Part shown: positions 23,482 through 31,672 of the stretch, one piece after another | Layout: each line of letters opens with the position of its first letter | Numbering within the stretch: position 1 is the first letter of the stretch | Origin: Pseudonocardia sp. | GTDB taxonomy: Bacteria; Actinomycetota; Actinomycetes; Mycobacteriales; Pseudonocardiaceae | Assembly (NCBI RefSeq): GCF_029263155.1 | Contig: NZ_JAJCYB010000008.1 | Span: 1 to 64,000 of the forward strand | Length of the DNA stretch: 64,000 nt | Direction of reading: 5' to 3' | The notes under the pieces: model-generated | Told to the model about the DNA's origin: nothing | The model's input: only the letters and a program-made list of their open reading frames with translations | Database searches by the model: none | Translations under genes and position numbers: made by a program

Positions 23482-24489
23482 CTAGTTCCTCCACTGGGAG
23501 CTCCCGTCCGACCACAGGTCCGTCCATGCCGTCGCCGGTTCCGGGGCGGGCGCGGCGAACGCGCGGACCGCCATCGCGTCGATCTCCGCCCGGATCTCGA
23601 CCGAGATCGCCTCCAGCTCCTCGGCGGACACCCCGGACGCGGTGAGCACCTCGGCCTGGCGCAGCAGCGGGTCGCGCTCCGCCCAGCCCGCGACCTCCTC
23701 CTTGGTCCGGTAGGTCGCGGGGTCGGCGGCCGAGTGCCCGCACATCCGGTAGGTGTCGGCCTCCACCAGCGACGGGCCGGCTCCGTCCCGCGCGCGCCGC
23801 ACGGCGGCGCCGACCACCTCGGCCATCGCGTTCACGTCGTTGCCGTCGACCACGATCGACGCCAGGCCGTAAGCGGACGCGCGGTCGGCCGCGGGCTGCT
23901 TGACCGCGATGACGTCGGCGATCGACGTGTACTCCATGTAGTGGTTGTTCTCGCAGACGAAGACGATCGGCAGGTCCCACACCGCGGCCAGGTTCAGCGC
24001 CTCGTGGAAGGCGCCGATGTTGGTGGTGCCGTCGCCGAAGAAGCACACCGTGACCCGGTCGTCGCGGCGGACCCGGCTGGCCCACGCCAGCCCGGTCGCG
24101 ATCGGCAGGTGGGCGCCGATGATCGCGTAGGAGCCGTAGTAGCCGTGCTCGACGTCGGCGATGTGCATCGAGCCGCCCTTGCCGTGGCAGATCCCACCCG
24201 CCCGGCCCAGCAGTTCGAGCAGCACGGCCTCGGGCGGCGCCCCCCTCGCCAGCGCGTGCGCGTGCCCGCGGTAGGTGCCGATCGAGTAGTCGCCGTCGCG
24301 GAGAACCGAGGCCGCTCCGACCGCGACCGCCTCCTGGCCGATACCGAGGTGGGCAGGCCCGCGCACCCGGCCCTGCCGGTAGAGCACGTCGACCTTGGTC
24401 TCGAACTGCCGGATGGCGACCATCTGCCGGTAGCTGTGCAGCGCCGCGCTCGGCTCGGCCGTCACCTGGGTCACGGGCACTCGGGTCAC
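23482..24489 (-). CDS. 2-oxoacid/acetoin dehydrogenase E1 alpha subunit
   Basis: 335 aa. Thiamine-diphosphate-dependent subunit that decarboxylates a 2-oxo acid or cleaves acetoin. Motifs: GPAHLGIGQEAVAVG, GTYRGHAHALARG, GICHGKGGSMHIAD, and the ThDP/Mg motif FGDGTTNIGAFHEALN to CENNHYMEYTS. The loop YRMCGHSAADPATYRTKEE follows the family. No E2 (lipoyl) or E3 gene is in the window. Position upstream of an EaCoMT homologue suggests a role on a ketone or acyloin formed from an epoxide, rather than on pyruvate; this is inference. GTG start; candidate regulatory sequence about 24555-24580. Confidence 0.88.
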   Translation of the reverse strand: MTRVPVTQVTAEPSAALHSYRQMVAIRQFETKVDVLYRQGRVRGPAHLGIGQEAVAVGAASVLRDGDYSIGTYRGHAHALARGAPPEAVLLELLGRAGGICHGKGGSMHIADVEHGYYGSYAIIGAHLPIATGLAWASRVRRDDRVTVCFFGDGTTNIGAFHEALNLAAVWDLPIVFVCENNHYMEYTSIADVIAVKQPAADRASAYGLASIVVDGNDVNAMAEVVGAAVRRARDGAGPSLVEADTYRMCGHSAADPATYRTKEEVAGWAERDPLLRQAEVLTASGVSAEELEAISVEIRAEIDAMAVRAFAAPAPEPATAWTDLWSDGSSQWRN

Positions 24490-24759
24490 GGCCCGACGCT
24501 AGCGGTGAGCCGGATCACACTCTTCGGCCAACGAGGCTGAAGGTTCTCACCGTCGGTAGTACATCCCGGACAAGGGCGGGCCCGCACTCCGGCGCGAACT
24601 GGACGATGCCCATCGGGTGTCCCGGCCGTCACCGACCGTCGTCTTCCCGCCAGGCCGAGCCGGGCGACCTGGACTGCCCCGCGGAACCGATGCCGGCGCC
24701 GTCGGCGATGCACGACACTCGTCGGCGACGGGCCCGGGCGGGCCTCGGACGGGACGGGC

Positions 24760-25140
24760 ATGCACAGCAACGAGAAGGTGCTGGACGCCATCGCGGCCGG
24801 TGACCCGGACGCCCTCGCCGACGTGATCGCCGACGACGTCGTCGTGCACGTCCCCGGCCGGAGCAGGCTCGCCGGTGATCTCCGCGGACGGGGCGCCCTC
24901 GGCCGGGCGATCAAGGAGCTGACCGGAGGCCTCCCGACCGCCGACGTCCACGACGTGCTGGGATCCGACGCCCACGCGGTCGGCATCTGCACCAACCGCG
25001 TCGACTGCCCGGACCGCAGCTTCGAGTGGCGCCACGTGAACGTCTACCACGTCCAGGACGGCAAGATCGTCGAGGTGTGGTCGAACCCGTTCGAGCAGGA
25101 CGCCTTCGACGAGCTCTGCGGCGGCCTCCCGCCGCGGTGA
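24760..25140 (+). CDS. SnoaL/NTF2-like ketosteroid-isomerase-type protein
   Basis: 126 aa: NEKVLDAIAAGDPDALADVI, DDVVVHVPGRSRLAGDLRG and HVNVYHVQDGKIVEVWSNPF, the standard SnoaL-like order ending in the characteristic DG-K-I-V-E-x-W strand. Function not assignable; relatives bind or isomerise small hydrophobic compounds. Transcribed alone, divergent from the E1 operon and convergent with the FMN oxidase gene. The 270 bp upstream hold no gene that I can see. Confidence 0.8.
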   Translation: MHSNEKVLDAIAAGDPDALADVIADDVVVHVPGRSRLAGDLRGRGALGRAIKELTGGLPTADVHDVLGSDAHAVGICTNRVDCPDRSFEWRHVNVYHVQDGKIVEVWSNPFEQDAFDELCGGLPPR

Positions 25141-25204
25141 TGATCGCCGCGAGACGGGGGGATTCGCGATTCGATCAACGTCGACGCCCACCTCGCGGCG
25201 ATCT

Positions 25205-26413
25205 TCACCCCGAGCCCGTCCCTCGGTCGAGCCTCGAGATCGCGTCCTTCGTCGCGCGGAGCTGGGCGAGATCGGCGTAGCCGGCCAGCGTCAGCGTGAT
25301 GTCCAGCTCCGCGAGAACGGTGCGGACGACGTGGCGCACGCCGTCCTGGCCACCCAACGCGAGGCCGTAGGCGAACGGTCGCCCGAGCAGCACCGCGTCG
25401 GCGCCCATGGCAAGCGCGACGGCCGCGTCGGCACCGGTCCGGATGCCGGAGTCGAACAGCACCGCCGCCCGCCCGCCCACGGCGCCGACGATCCCGGGCA
25501 ACGCGTGCAGCGACCCGATCGCGCGGTCGACCTGCCGGCCGCCGTGGTTGGAGACGATCACACCGTCCATCCCCCGGTCGACGGCGCGCCGCGCGTCGTC
25601 GACGTGCTGGACGCCCTTGAGCACGATCGGGCCGTCCCAGTGCTCGCGGATCAGGTCGAGCCGGTCCCAGTGCTTGGCGTTGCCCTGGAACATCCGCTGG
25701 CGATGCCGGACCGCGGCCATCAGGTCGTCCTCGGGCGGCTGCGCGAGCCCGGCGCGGAAGGCGGGGTCGGAGAACGGGATCGCCGCACCCACCCCGCGCA
25801 GGAAGGGCAGGTAGGCGCTGTCGAGGTCGTGCGGACGCCAGCCGAGCAGCCAGGTGTCGAGGGTGATGACGAGGACCGTGAAGCCTGCCGTGCGGGCCCG
25901 GTCGAGCAGGCTGACCGTCACGGCGTCCTCGACGGGCCAGTACAGCTGGTACCAGCGCGGGCCGGGTGGGATGGAGTCCGCGGCGGCGGCGACCTGCTCG
26001 ATGGTGTGCGACGCGGCCGTCGAGAGCACCATCGGTACGCCCAGCTCCGCGGCCGCGCGGGCGGTGGCGAGCTCGCCGTCGGGGTGCAGGATCGACTGCA
26101 CGCCGATCGGGGCGAGCAGCAGCGGTGCCGGCATCGCGGTGCCCAGCACGGTGGTGGACCAGTCGCGCACGGACCAGTCGCGCAGCACCCGGGGCACCAG
26201 GCCGTAGCGGTCGAACGCCGCGCGATTGGCCCGCATCGTCGTGCCGGATCCGGCGCCGCCCGCCACGTACCAGAACGGCTTGTCGGCCAGCACCGCGCGG
26301 GCGGCCTCCTCCAGCCGGTCCGGGTCGGTGGGCAGGGCGGGCACGTCGTCGGCCAGCCCGCCCAGGTAGATCTCGGAGCCGTACGCGGAGAACGGCGAAG
26401 GCGGCGCTGCCAT
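25205..26413 (-). CDS. FMN-dependent alpha-hydroxy-acid oxidase/dehydrogenase (lactate 2-monooxygenase-like)
   Basis: About 402 aa, TIM barrel of the glycolate oxidase family. Evidence: PFWYVAGGAGSGTTMRANR, RDWSTTVLGTAMPAPLLLAPIG, WYQLYW, TLDTWLLGWRPHDLD, PIVLKGVQHVDDARRAVDRG (active Lys), VSNHGGRQVDRAIGSLHALP (catalytic His and Arg) and VLFDSGIRTGADAAVALAMG. The long insertion and LGWRP segment resemble lactate 2-monooxygenases. Would oxidise a 2-hydroxy acid. It lies immediately downstream of the broken epoxide hydrolase gene on the same strand, 17 bp apart, so both were probably one operon with the acyl-CoA ligase: oxidation products of diols would be 2-hydroxy acids (inference). Confidence 0.9.
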   Translation of the reverse strand: MAAPPSPFSAYGSEIYLGGLADDVPALPTDPDRLEEAARAVLADKPFWYVAGGAGSGTTMRANRAAFDRYGLVPRVLRDWSVRDWSTTVLGTAMPAPLLLAPIGVQSILHPDGELATARAAAELGVPMVLSTAASHTIEQVAAAADSIPPGPRWYQLYWPVEDAVTVSLLDRARTAGFTVLVITLDTWLLGWRPHDLDSAYLPFLRGVGAAIPFSDPAFRAGLAQPPEDDLMAAVRHRQRMFQGNAKHWDRLDLIREHWDGPIVLKGVQHVDDARRAVDRGMDGVIVSNHGGRQVDRAIGSLHALPGIVGAVGGRAAVLFDSGIRTGADAAVALAMGADAVLLGRPFAYGLALGGQDGVRHVVRTVLAELDITLTLAGYADLAQLRATKDAISRLDRGTGSG

Positions 26414-26430
26414 GGGGTCATACTGACGCC

Positions 26431-26760
26431 CTACCTGAGCCGGCGGAAGAAGGCGCGAACGTCGGCGACGAACAGCTCCGGCTGCTCGAGCGCGGCGAAG
26501 TGGCCACCACGGGGCATGTCCGTCCAGTGCACCAGGTTGTAGCGCTTCGCGACCCAGCGCGGCGCCGCGGGGATGATCTCCTTCGGGAACGCGGCCACCC
26601 CGGTGGGCACGGACACGTGGCCGGGGACGACCTTGCGGAAGCTCTCCCAGTACAGCCGCGCGGACGACGCCGCGGACCCGGTGACCCAGTAGAGCATCAC
26701 GGCGTCGAGCAGCTCGTCGCGGCTCAGGACGTTCTCGGGGCGCCCGTCGCAGTCCATCCA
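26431..26760 (-). pseudogene. epoxide hydrolase, C-terminal part (split by the IS)
   Basis: The last 106 residues of an alpha/beta-fold epoxide hydrolase: DELLDAVMLYWVTG, ASSARLYWESF and VHWTDMPRGGHFAALEQPEL (catalytic His in GGHF), ending with TAG at 26431. The reading frame joins the N-terminal part (28221-29024) exactly if the IS and one 9-bp duplication are removed, giving WMD-CDG and a 374-residue enzyme. An ATG inside the IS end could allow translation of this piece, but without the nucleophile domain it cannot be active. Confidence 0.93.
26752..26760. repeat. target-site duplication, left copy
   Basis: GTCCATCCA directly left of the IS end; identical to 28221-28229. Nine bases fits IS256-family duplications of eight to nine. 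Confidence 0.92.
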
Positions 26761-28220
26761 GAGGATGTCCCGAGTTCCGTGGAACTTCGGTGGCGGCCCG
26801 GTGATCATCAGGCGGCTGTGACGGTGTCAGTATGGCCGGTCGTAGCGACCGGTCGGGTGATGCGCTCCAGCGTGTCGCGCAGCGATCGCAGGTGCATGTG
26901 CCCGTTGACGCGGCGGAACTGCTTGCCGGCCTCGACCATCCCGCGGCGCACCAGCGCAGCGCCATCGCGCCATCGCGCCAGTTCTTGACGTTGCTCGCGT
27001 GCGTACGGCAGATCGAGATCATGCTCTCCACGGCGTTGGTCGAGCGGAACGTACGCGCCAGGGTGGGCGGAATGCCCAGCCGCAGCACGGTGAGGGTCTC
27101 GGCCATGCCCTCGCGCAGGCTCGCCGCCGCACCCGGGTGGGTACGGTCAAGCTCGGCGGCCAGCGCGCACAGCTCGGCCTCGGCGGCGAGTGCGGAGTCG
27201 GCGTGATAGGCCCGGCGCATCCTGGAGGTGACGGTGGTCCGCAGCTTCTCCGGGAGGTGATCTTGAACGTTTCAGATCTTGTGGAGTTGGCAGCGACCGA
27301 TCACCGGCCGGTCGAACACGTCGAGCACCGCGCGGCGCAGCGCCTTGGACCCGTCCAGGATCGCCAGGACCGGACGGGTGACGTCCAGGCCGCGTTCGCG
27401 TAGGCCCACGATCAGCTCGGTGACCAGCGTGGCGTTCTCGGTCGAGCCCTCCACCAGCGACAACGGGTGCTTCTTGCCGTCGATGTCGATCCCGAGAGCG
27501 ACCACGCACAGGTGCTCACCGAAGTGCACACCGTCGACCATGAACGCCACCAGGTCCAGCCCGGACAGGTCCGCGGCGAGCAACTCGCCCAGGGCGGTCT
27601 CGGTCTGCGCGACGAACCGCCGCGACACCGCGGAGCGCGAGGTGGCGGTGGCGGTCTTCTCGGTGCGGGTTCCGACCGGCTCCAGCCCGACGCCGTAGCG
27701 CCGCGTCGACAGCCCGGCGAGCATCCGGTCCAGCGCCATTCGCCCGAGGACTTCGGTGTCGGAGAACAGCTCATAGGCCGGGACCGTCAGCTCACCGGAG
27801 CCGTCGACCGCGCGCATCCGCGGCCGCTGCACCGGGACCCGGCGCCCGCCCAGGCTCACCGACCCGGCGCCGTGGCCATGCCTCGTCGCGGTCCGCTCGC
27901 GGTCGTGGCGGCCCTTGGGCCCGCACGCCGCGGTCACGTCCGCTTCCATGATCGCGGCCATCACCTGCAGCCCGGTCCCGACCGCGAGAGCCAGCAGGCC
28001 CTCGCGCATCTCACCGGCCAGCTCGGCCAGCGCCACGCTCACCGTGTCGGGCACGGCGGGCTGGCTCGTGTCGATCTCCTGGTTCTGGTAGTGCTTGCGC
28101 ACGGCGGTCCGTTAGGGCCTTCCTCGTGGTGTTCTTGGCGGTTCACCCGAGTACCTACCGCACGGCAGGACTCAGGTGGGGGACCGCCACCTCAAATTCC
28201 ACGAGCTCCGGGACAACCTC
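26761..28220 (-). mobile_element. IS256-family insertion sequence (1460 bp), inactive
   Basis: Bounded by identical 9-bp duplications (GTCCATCCA at 26752-26760 and 28221-28229). The ends are imperfect inverted repeats: the left end reads GAGGATGTCCCGAGTTCCG, and the right end read inward reads GAGGTTGTCCCGGAGCTCG; both continue through GTGGAA to GGTGGCGG. It carries one transposase gene on the minus strand with a nonsense codon and a frameshift, so it can move only with help. It interrupts the epoxide hydrolase gene at codon 268. Confidence 0.93.
26808..28102 (-). pseudogene. IS256-family (Mutator-like) transposase with stop and frameshift
   Basis: The N-terminal part (MRKHYQNQEIDTS, ACGPKGRHDRERTATRHGHG, VPVQRPRMR) and the catalytic region (LVAFMVDGVHFGEH, LAILDGSKALRRAV) are intact to QLHKI. 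A TGA at 27272-27274 then replaces what is normally an Arg codon, and the same frame continues NVQDHLPEKLR, STNAVESMISICRTHASNVKNWRDG. A missing G at about 26968 shifts the C-terminus (MVEAGKQFRRVNGHMHL), which ends at TGA 26808. Correcting one base and one stop gives 431 residues, the usual family size. Confidence 0.9.
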
Positions 28221-28229
28221 GTCCATCCA
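28221..28229. repeat. target-site duplication, right copy
   Basis: GTCCATCCA directly right of the IS end, identical to 26752-26760. Encodes Trp-Met-Asp of the epoxide hydrolase on the minus strand. Confidence 0.92.
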
Positions 28230-29024
28230 GCGCGCGAACTTCTCCAGGATCCAGGCCGCCTGGCCCGCGGGAGAGTCGGTGAGCCCGTAGCCGAGGGTCT
28301 GCGGCCGGGTGCTCTGCTGCTTCGAGTACCCGGAGTCCTCGCGGTCGTAGTACTCCCGCGCCGCGAGGGCGGCCTGCTCGGCGCCGTCCGGGTCGGCGGC
28401 CTCGCCGGGCCCGGGCCGTACGATCGGGAGGTTGACGTGGATGCCGAGCAGCCGGTCGGGATGGTTGGCCCCGAGCAGCGTGGTGACGTGGCCGCCCCAG
28501 TCGCCGCCCTGCGCGCCGAACCGCGCGTAGCCCAGCCGGTCCATCAGCTCGCACCAGGCCATGGCGACGCGCTCGACACCCCAGCCGGGCCGGTCGGGCT
28601 TGCCGGAGAAGCCGAACCCGGGCAGCGCCGGGCACACGACGTCGAACGCGTCCGCCGCGTCGCCGCCGTGGGCCACCGGGTCGGTGAGCGGGCCGATCAC
28701 GGCGGCGAACTCGGCGACGGACCCCGGCCAGCCGTGCGTGATGACCAGCGGCATGGCCCCGGGGACGGGCGAGTGCTGGTGGACGAGGTGGATGTCCAGC
28801 CCGTCGATCGTCGTGGTGAACTGGTCGAATCGGTTGAGCAGAGCCTCCCGGGCCCGCCAGTCGTACTCGGTCCCCCAGTACGCGCAGATGTCCTGGACAT
28901 ACTGCAGCGGCACGCCCTGCGACCAGTCGTCCACGGTCTCGCGGTCCGGCCAGCGGGTGGCGCGGAGCCTGCGGCGGAGATCGTCGAGCACGTCGTCCCC
29001 GATGTCGATGCGGAACGGTCTCAT
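28221..29024 (-). pseudogene. epoxide hydrolase, N-terminal part with EHN domain (split by the IS)
   Basis: 268 residues before the insertion: an N-terminal epoxide hydrolase (EHN) domain (DDLRRRLRATRWPDRETVDDW, near 12-32), then the alpha/beta core with THGWPGSVAEF (oxyanion-hole HGWP), LPGFGFSGKPDRPGW and the nucleophile motif FGAQGGDWGGHVT (Asp). The frame runs on about 22 codons into the IS to a stop at 28155. ATG start overlaps the stop of the acyl-CoA ligase gene (ATGA). Would have opened epoxides to diols, an alternative to the CoM route; the insertion should have abolished it. Confidence 0.93.
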
Positions 29025-30505
29025 CGGCGTGGCGGCTCCCCCCGGAGCTCGCGCTTGAGGATCTTCCCGGCGGCGCTCTTGGGCAGCGCGTCGATGAACA
29101 CGATCTCCTTCGGCTTCTTGAACGACGCCAGCTGCCCCCGGCTGTGCTCGACGAGCTCGGCCGCGTCGACATCGGCGCCCGGAACCGGGACGACGAACGC
29201 GCAGACCGACTCGCCCCACTCGGGATCAGGGCGCCCGATCACGGCGACCTCGCACACCGCAGGATGTGACAGCAGGACCTCCTCGACCTCCCGCGGGTAC
29301 ACGTTCGACCCGCCGGTGATGATCACGTCCTTCGCCCGGTCGGTCAGGTGGAGGTAGCCCTCGCCGTCGAGGTGGCCGATGTCGCCGGTGTGCAGCCACC
29401 CACGGCGCACCGCCGCCGCGGTGGCGCCCGGATCGTCCCAGTAACCGCGCATCACCACGTCACCGCGCACGCACACCTCCCCGTCCGCCCCCGCCGCCAG
29501 TTCGGTGCCGTCGGCGTCGACGATACGGACCTGCACGCCGACGAACGCGCGCCCGCACGAACCGGACCGCTCCCACTCACGTGGCGGCATCACGGTGATC
29601 GTCATCGGGGACTCGCCCTGCCCGTAGATCTGGGTGACGATCGGGCCGAACGCCGCCACGGCCGCATGGAGATCGGTGCGGTAGAGCGGGGCGCCGCCGA
29701 CCACGATGCTGCGCAGACCCGACAGGTCGTGGTTCGCCTGATCGCCCGCGACGAGCAGCCGCTTGAGCATCGTCGGAGCCATGAACGCGGCGTGCGTCGC
29801 GCGGTGCTCCGCGAGCAGGGACAGGTAGTCCGCCGGGTCGAAGCTGCGGGCCGTCGAGATCACGTTGACCGCGCCGCGACCCAGCGCCGGCAGCAGGTAG
29901 AGGCCACTGCCGTGGGTCAGGGGCGCCGCATGCACGAAAACGCTGTCCGGCGCGATCCGGTCGACGTCGGCGTAGTAGTTCAGCGCCATGGCGAGCAGGT
30001 TGCGGTGGGTGAGCGTCGCGCCCTTCGGGCGTCCGGTCGTGCCGGAGGTGTAGAACAGCCACGCCGGGTCGTCCGCGCCGACGTCGGCGAGCGGGGCAGG
30101 GGCCTCGCCGAACAGGCCCTCGTAGGCGCCGCGCACGTGCAACACCGACACCTCGCCGTCGAAGGCCGACACCGCGCCCTCGGTCTCGTCCGCCACGACG
30201 ACCGCGCGGGCGCCGCAGTGGCGCAGGACATAGGCCACCTCCTGGGGATGGAGGTGCCAGTTCAACGGAACCGCGACGAAACCGCCCCACATCGCCGCGA
30301 GCAGGGCCTCGACGAGCTCCGGGGCGTTCGGCAGCAGCAGTACCACCCGATCGCCAGGTGCCGGCCCGATCCGGGAGAAGCCCGCGGCGAGCCTGGCCAC
30401 CCGGTCCGTGAGCTGCGCATACGTCGCCGATCGACCGCCGAACGTCCAGGCGGGGCGGGACGGCTCGCGGGCTGCGCCGGTGAGGAGCAGGTTGGCAACG
30501 TTCAA
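29021..30505 (-). CDS. AMP-forming acyl-CoA ligase
   Basis: 494 aa, ANL superfamily. Activates a carboxylic acid to its CoA thioester via an acyl-adenylate. Core motifs: LFYTSGTTGRPKGATLTHRN (P-loop-like), IYGQGESPMTIT (in place of YGxTE), GWLHTGDIGHLDGEGYL, DRAKDVIITGGSNVYPREVE and PKSAAGKILKREL with the C-terminal catalytic Lys. The start appears to be TTG 30505 with AAGGGAG upstream. The stop overlaps the epoxide hydrolase start. In an epoxide-degrading island it may activate a short-chain or hydroxy acid; the substrate cannot be read from the sequence. Confidence 0.92.
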   Translation of the reverse strand: MNVANLLLTGAAREPSRPAWTFGGRSATYAQLTDRVARLAAGFSRIGPAPGDRVVLLLPNAPELVEALLAAMWGGFVAVPLNWHLHPQEVAYVLRHCGARAVVVADETEGAVSAFDGEVSVLHVRGAYEGLFGEAPAPLADVGADDPAWLFYTSGTTGRPKGATLTHRNLLAMALNYYADVDRIAPDSVFVHAAPLTHGSGLYLLPALGRGAVNVISTARSFDPADYLSLLAEHRATHAAFMAPTMLKRLLVAGDQANHDLSGLRSIVVGGAPLYRTDLHAAVAAFGPIVTQIYGQGESPMTITVMPPREWERSGSCGRAFVGVQVRIVDADGTELAAGADGEVCVRGDVVMRGYWDDPGATAAAVRRGWLHTGDIGHLDGEGYLHLTDRAKDVIITGGSNVYPREVEEVLLSHPAVCEVAVIGRPDPEWGESVCAFVVPVPGADVDAAELVEHSRGQLASFKKPKEIVFIDALPKSAAGKILKRELRGEPPRR

Positions 30506-30591
30506 CGCGCACTCCCTTGGTCAACTTTGCTCAGCCTATCGCCGGGCGTTGCGGCGGACCCTGGCCGAAGCGGCAAACGCGGGACGCCAGC

Positions 30592-30609
30592 TTTTCCCAT
30601 CCGCACATG
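30592..30609 (+). promoter_or_regulatory. candidate operator element (CCGGACATG family)
   Basis: TTTTCCCATCCGCACATG, 66 bp before the dioxygenase start. CCGCACATGTGCGG (30601-30614) is also a perfect 14-bp palindrome, so a dimeric regulator is plausible. Confidence 0.5.
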
Positions 30610-30675
30610 TGCGGGCGGAAAGAGCCTTGGTTGCATGGCGTCACCCGATCATTTCACCGCGCGAAGGAGTGCCGA

Positions 30676-31554
30676 ATGAGTTCCGCGATCCTCGACATCG
30701 ACGTCGACTACCCGACCTCCGGACTGATCCGTCCCGTGTCCGACGAGGAACGCGCCGCGTACGAGCGCGATGGCGCCGCGATCGTGAAAGGAGTCATCCC
30801 GCTGGACTGGGTCGACTTCATGCGGGACGCCGTGACCCGGATCCTCGAGCAGTCCGATCCGTCCTCCCAGAACTACGCCGACGACGGCGACCCGCGGTTC
30901 TTCTCCCTGACCTTTCCCTGGATGTTCGACGACGCGTTCAAGGCGTGGGCGATCCACGGACCGTTGAAGCACGTCGCGCGGCAGGTGCTGACCGACGCCA
31001 AGGAGATCATCTTCTTCTACGACCAGATCTTCGCGAAGGAACCGGGCGCGACCAAGGCCACCCCGTGGCACCAGGACCTGCCCTTCCTCCCCGTCAAGGG
31101 CGACCAGCAGATCCGGATCTGGGTGCCGTTCGACAAGGTCACCCCCGAGGGTGGGGCGATCCACTACCTGCGCGGATCGCACAAGTGGGGCGTGATCTAC
31201 CACCCGGTCGGCTTCAAGAACATCCCGGCGATCACCGACACCTACGTCAACTCCCCGTATGAGGACATGCCCGACTTCGAGGCGGACTACGGCAAGTACG
31301 ACTGGCTGGTGGCCGAGGCCGAGCCGGGCGACCTGCTGTTGCACCACCCGCGAACCGTGCACGGCTCGCTGGGCAACCGGACGAAGAACTTCCGGCGCGC
31401 CATCACCAGCTTCTATGTTGGCGACCAGGCGGTGTGGAATCCGCATGTCGCGAACATGTTCAACAACAAGAGCCTCACCGGGCACGTCACCGCACCGGAT
31501 CTGAACGTCGGCGATCCGATCGCGTGCGACATGTTCCCGAAGGTCTGGCCGTAG
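30676..31554 (+). CDS. phytanoyl-CoA dioxygenase-family Fe(II)/2-oxoglutarate oxygenase
   Basis: 292 aa, double-stranded beta-helix oxygenase. Iron facial triad: His and Asp in TPWHQDLPF (HxD) and the distal His in TVHGSLGNR; the 2-oxoglutarate Arg is in NFRRAITSFYV. The ATG at 30676 follows GAAGGAG. It would hydroxylate or dehalogenate a small substrate using O2 and 2-oxoglutarate. It precedes an EaCoMT homologue by about 120 bp on the same strand; each of the two has its own copy of the CCGGACATG-type element about 65 bp upstream, so they are probably coregulated but separately promoted. Confidence 0.88.
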   Translation: MSSAILDIDVDYPTSGLIRPVSDEERAAYERDGAAIVKGVIPLDWVDFMRDAVTRILEQSDPSSQNYADDGDPRFFSLTFPWMFDDAFKAWAIHGPLKHVARQVLTDAKEIIFFYDQIFAKEPGATKATPWHQDLPFLPVKGDQQIRIWVPFDKVTPEGGAIHYLRGSHKWGVIYHPVGFKNIPAITDTYVNSPYEDMPDFEADYGKYDWLVAEAEPGDLLLHHPRTVHGSLGNRTKNFRRAITSFYVGDQAVWNPHVANMFNNKSLTGHVTAPDLNVGDPIACDMFPKVWP

Positions 31555-31588
31555 AACGAGCCACGACCGCGCAAGTCGAGCGCGATCG

Positions 31589-31607
31589 TTTTGCCCACCC
31601 GGACATG
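31589..31607 (+). promoter_or_regulatory. candidate operator element (CCGGACATG family)
   Basis: TTTTGCCCACCCGGACATG, ending 65 bp before the EaCoMT-like copy 2 start. Closest match to the element at 15075. Confidence 0.5.
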
Positions 31608-31672
31608 TCGATCGGGGCCGGGCGGGTGGTTCAGTTCATTTCGCGGTTTCGAAGCGACCAGGAGGAGGAAGC

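Noticed and set aside
26431..26808. A separate 125-residue gene starting inside the IS end
   Set aside because: It is the C-terminal part of the disrupted epoxide hydrolase, in frame with the N-terminal half once the IS is removed.
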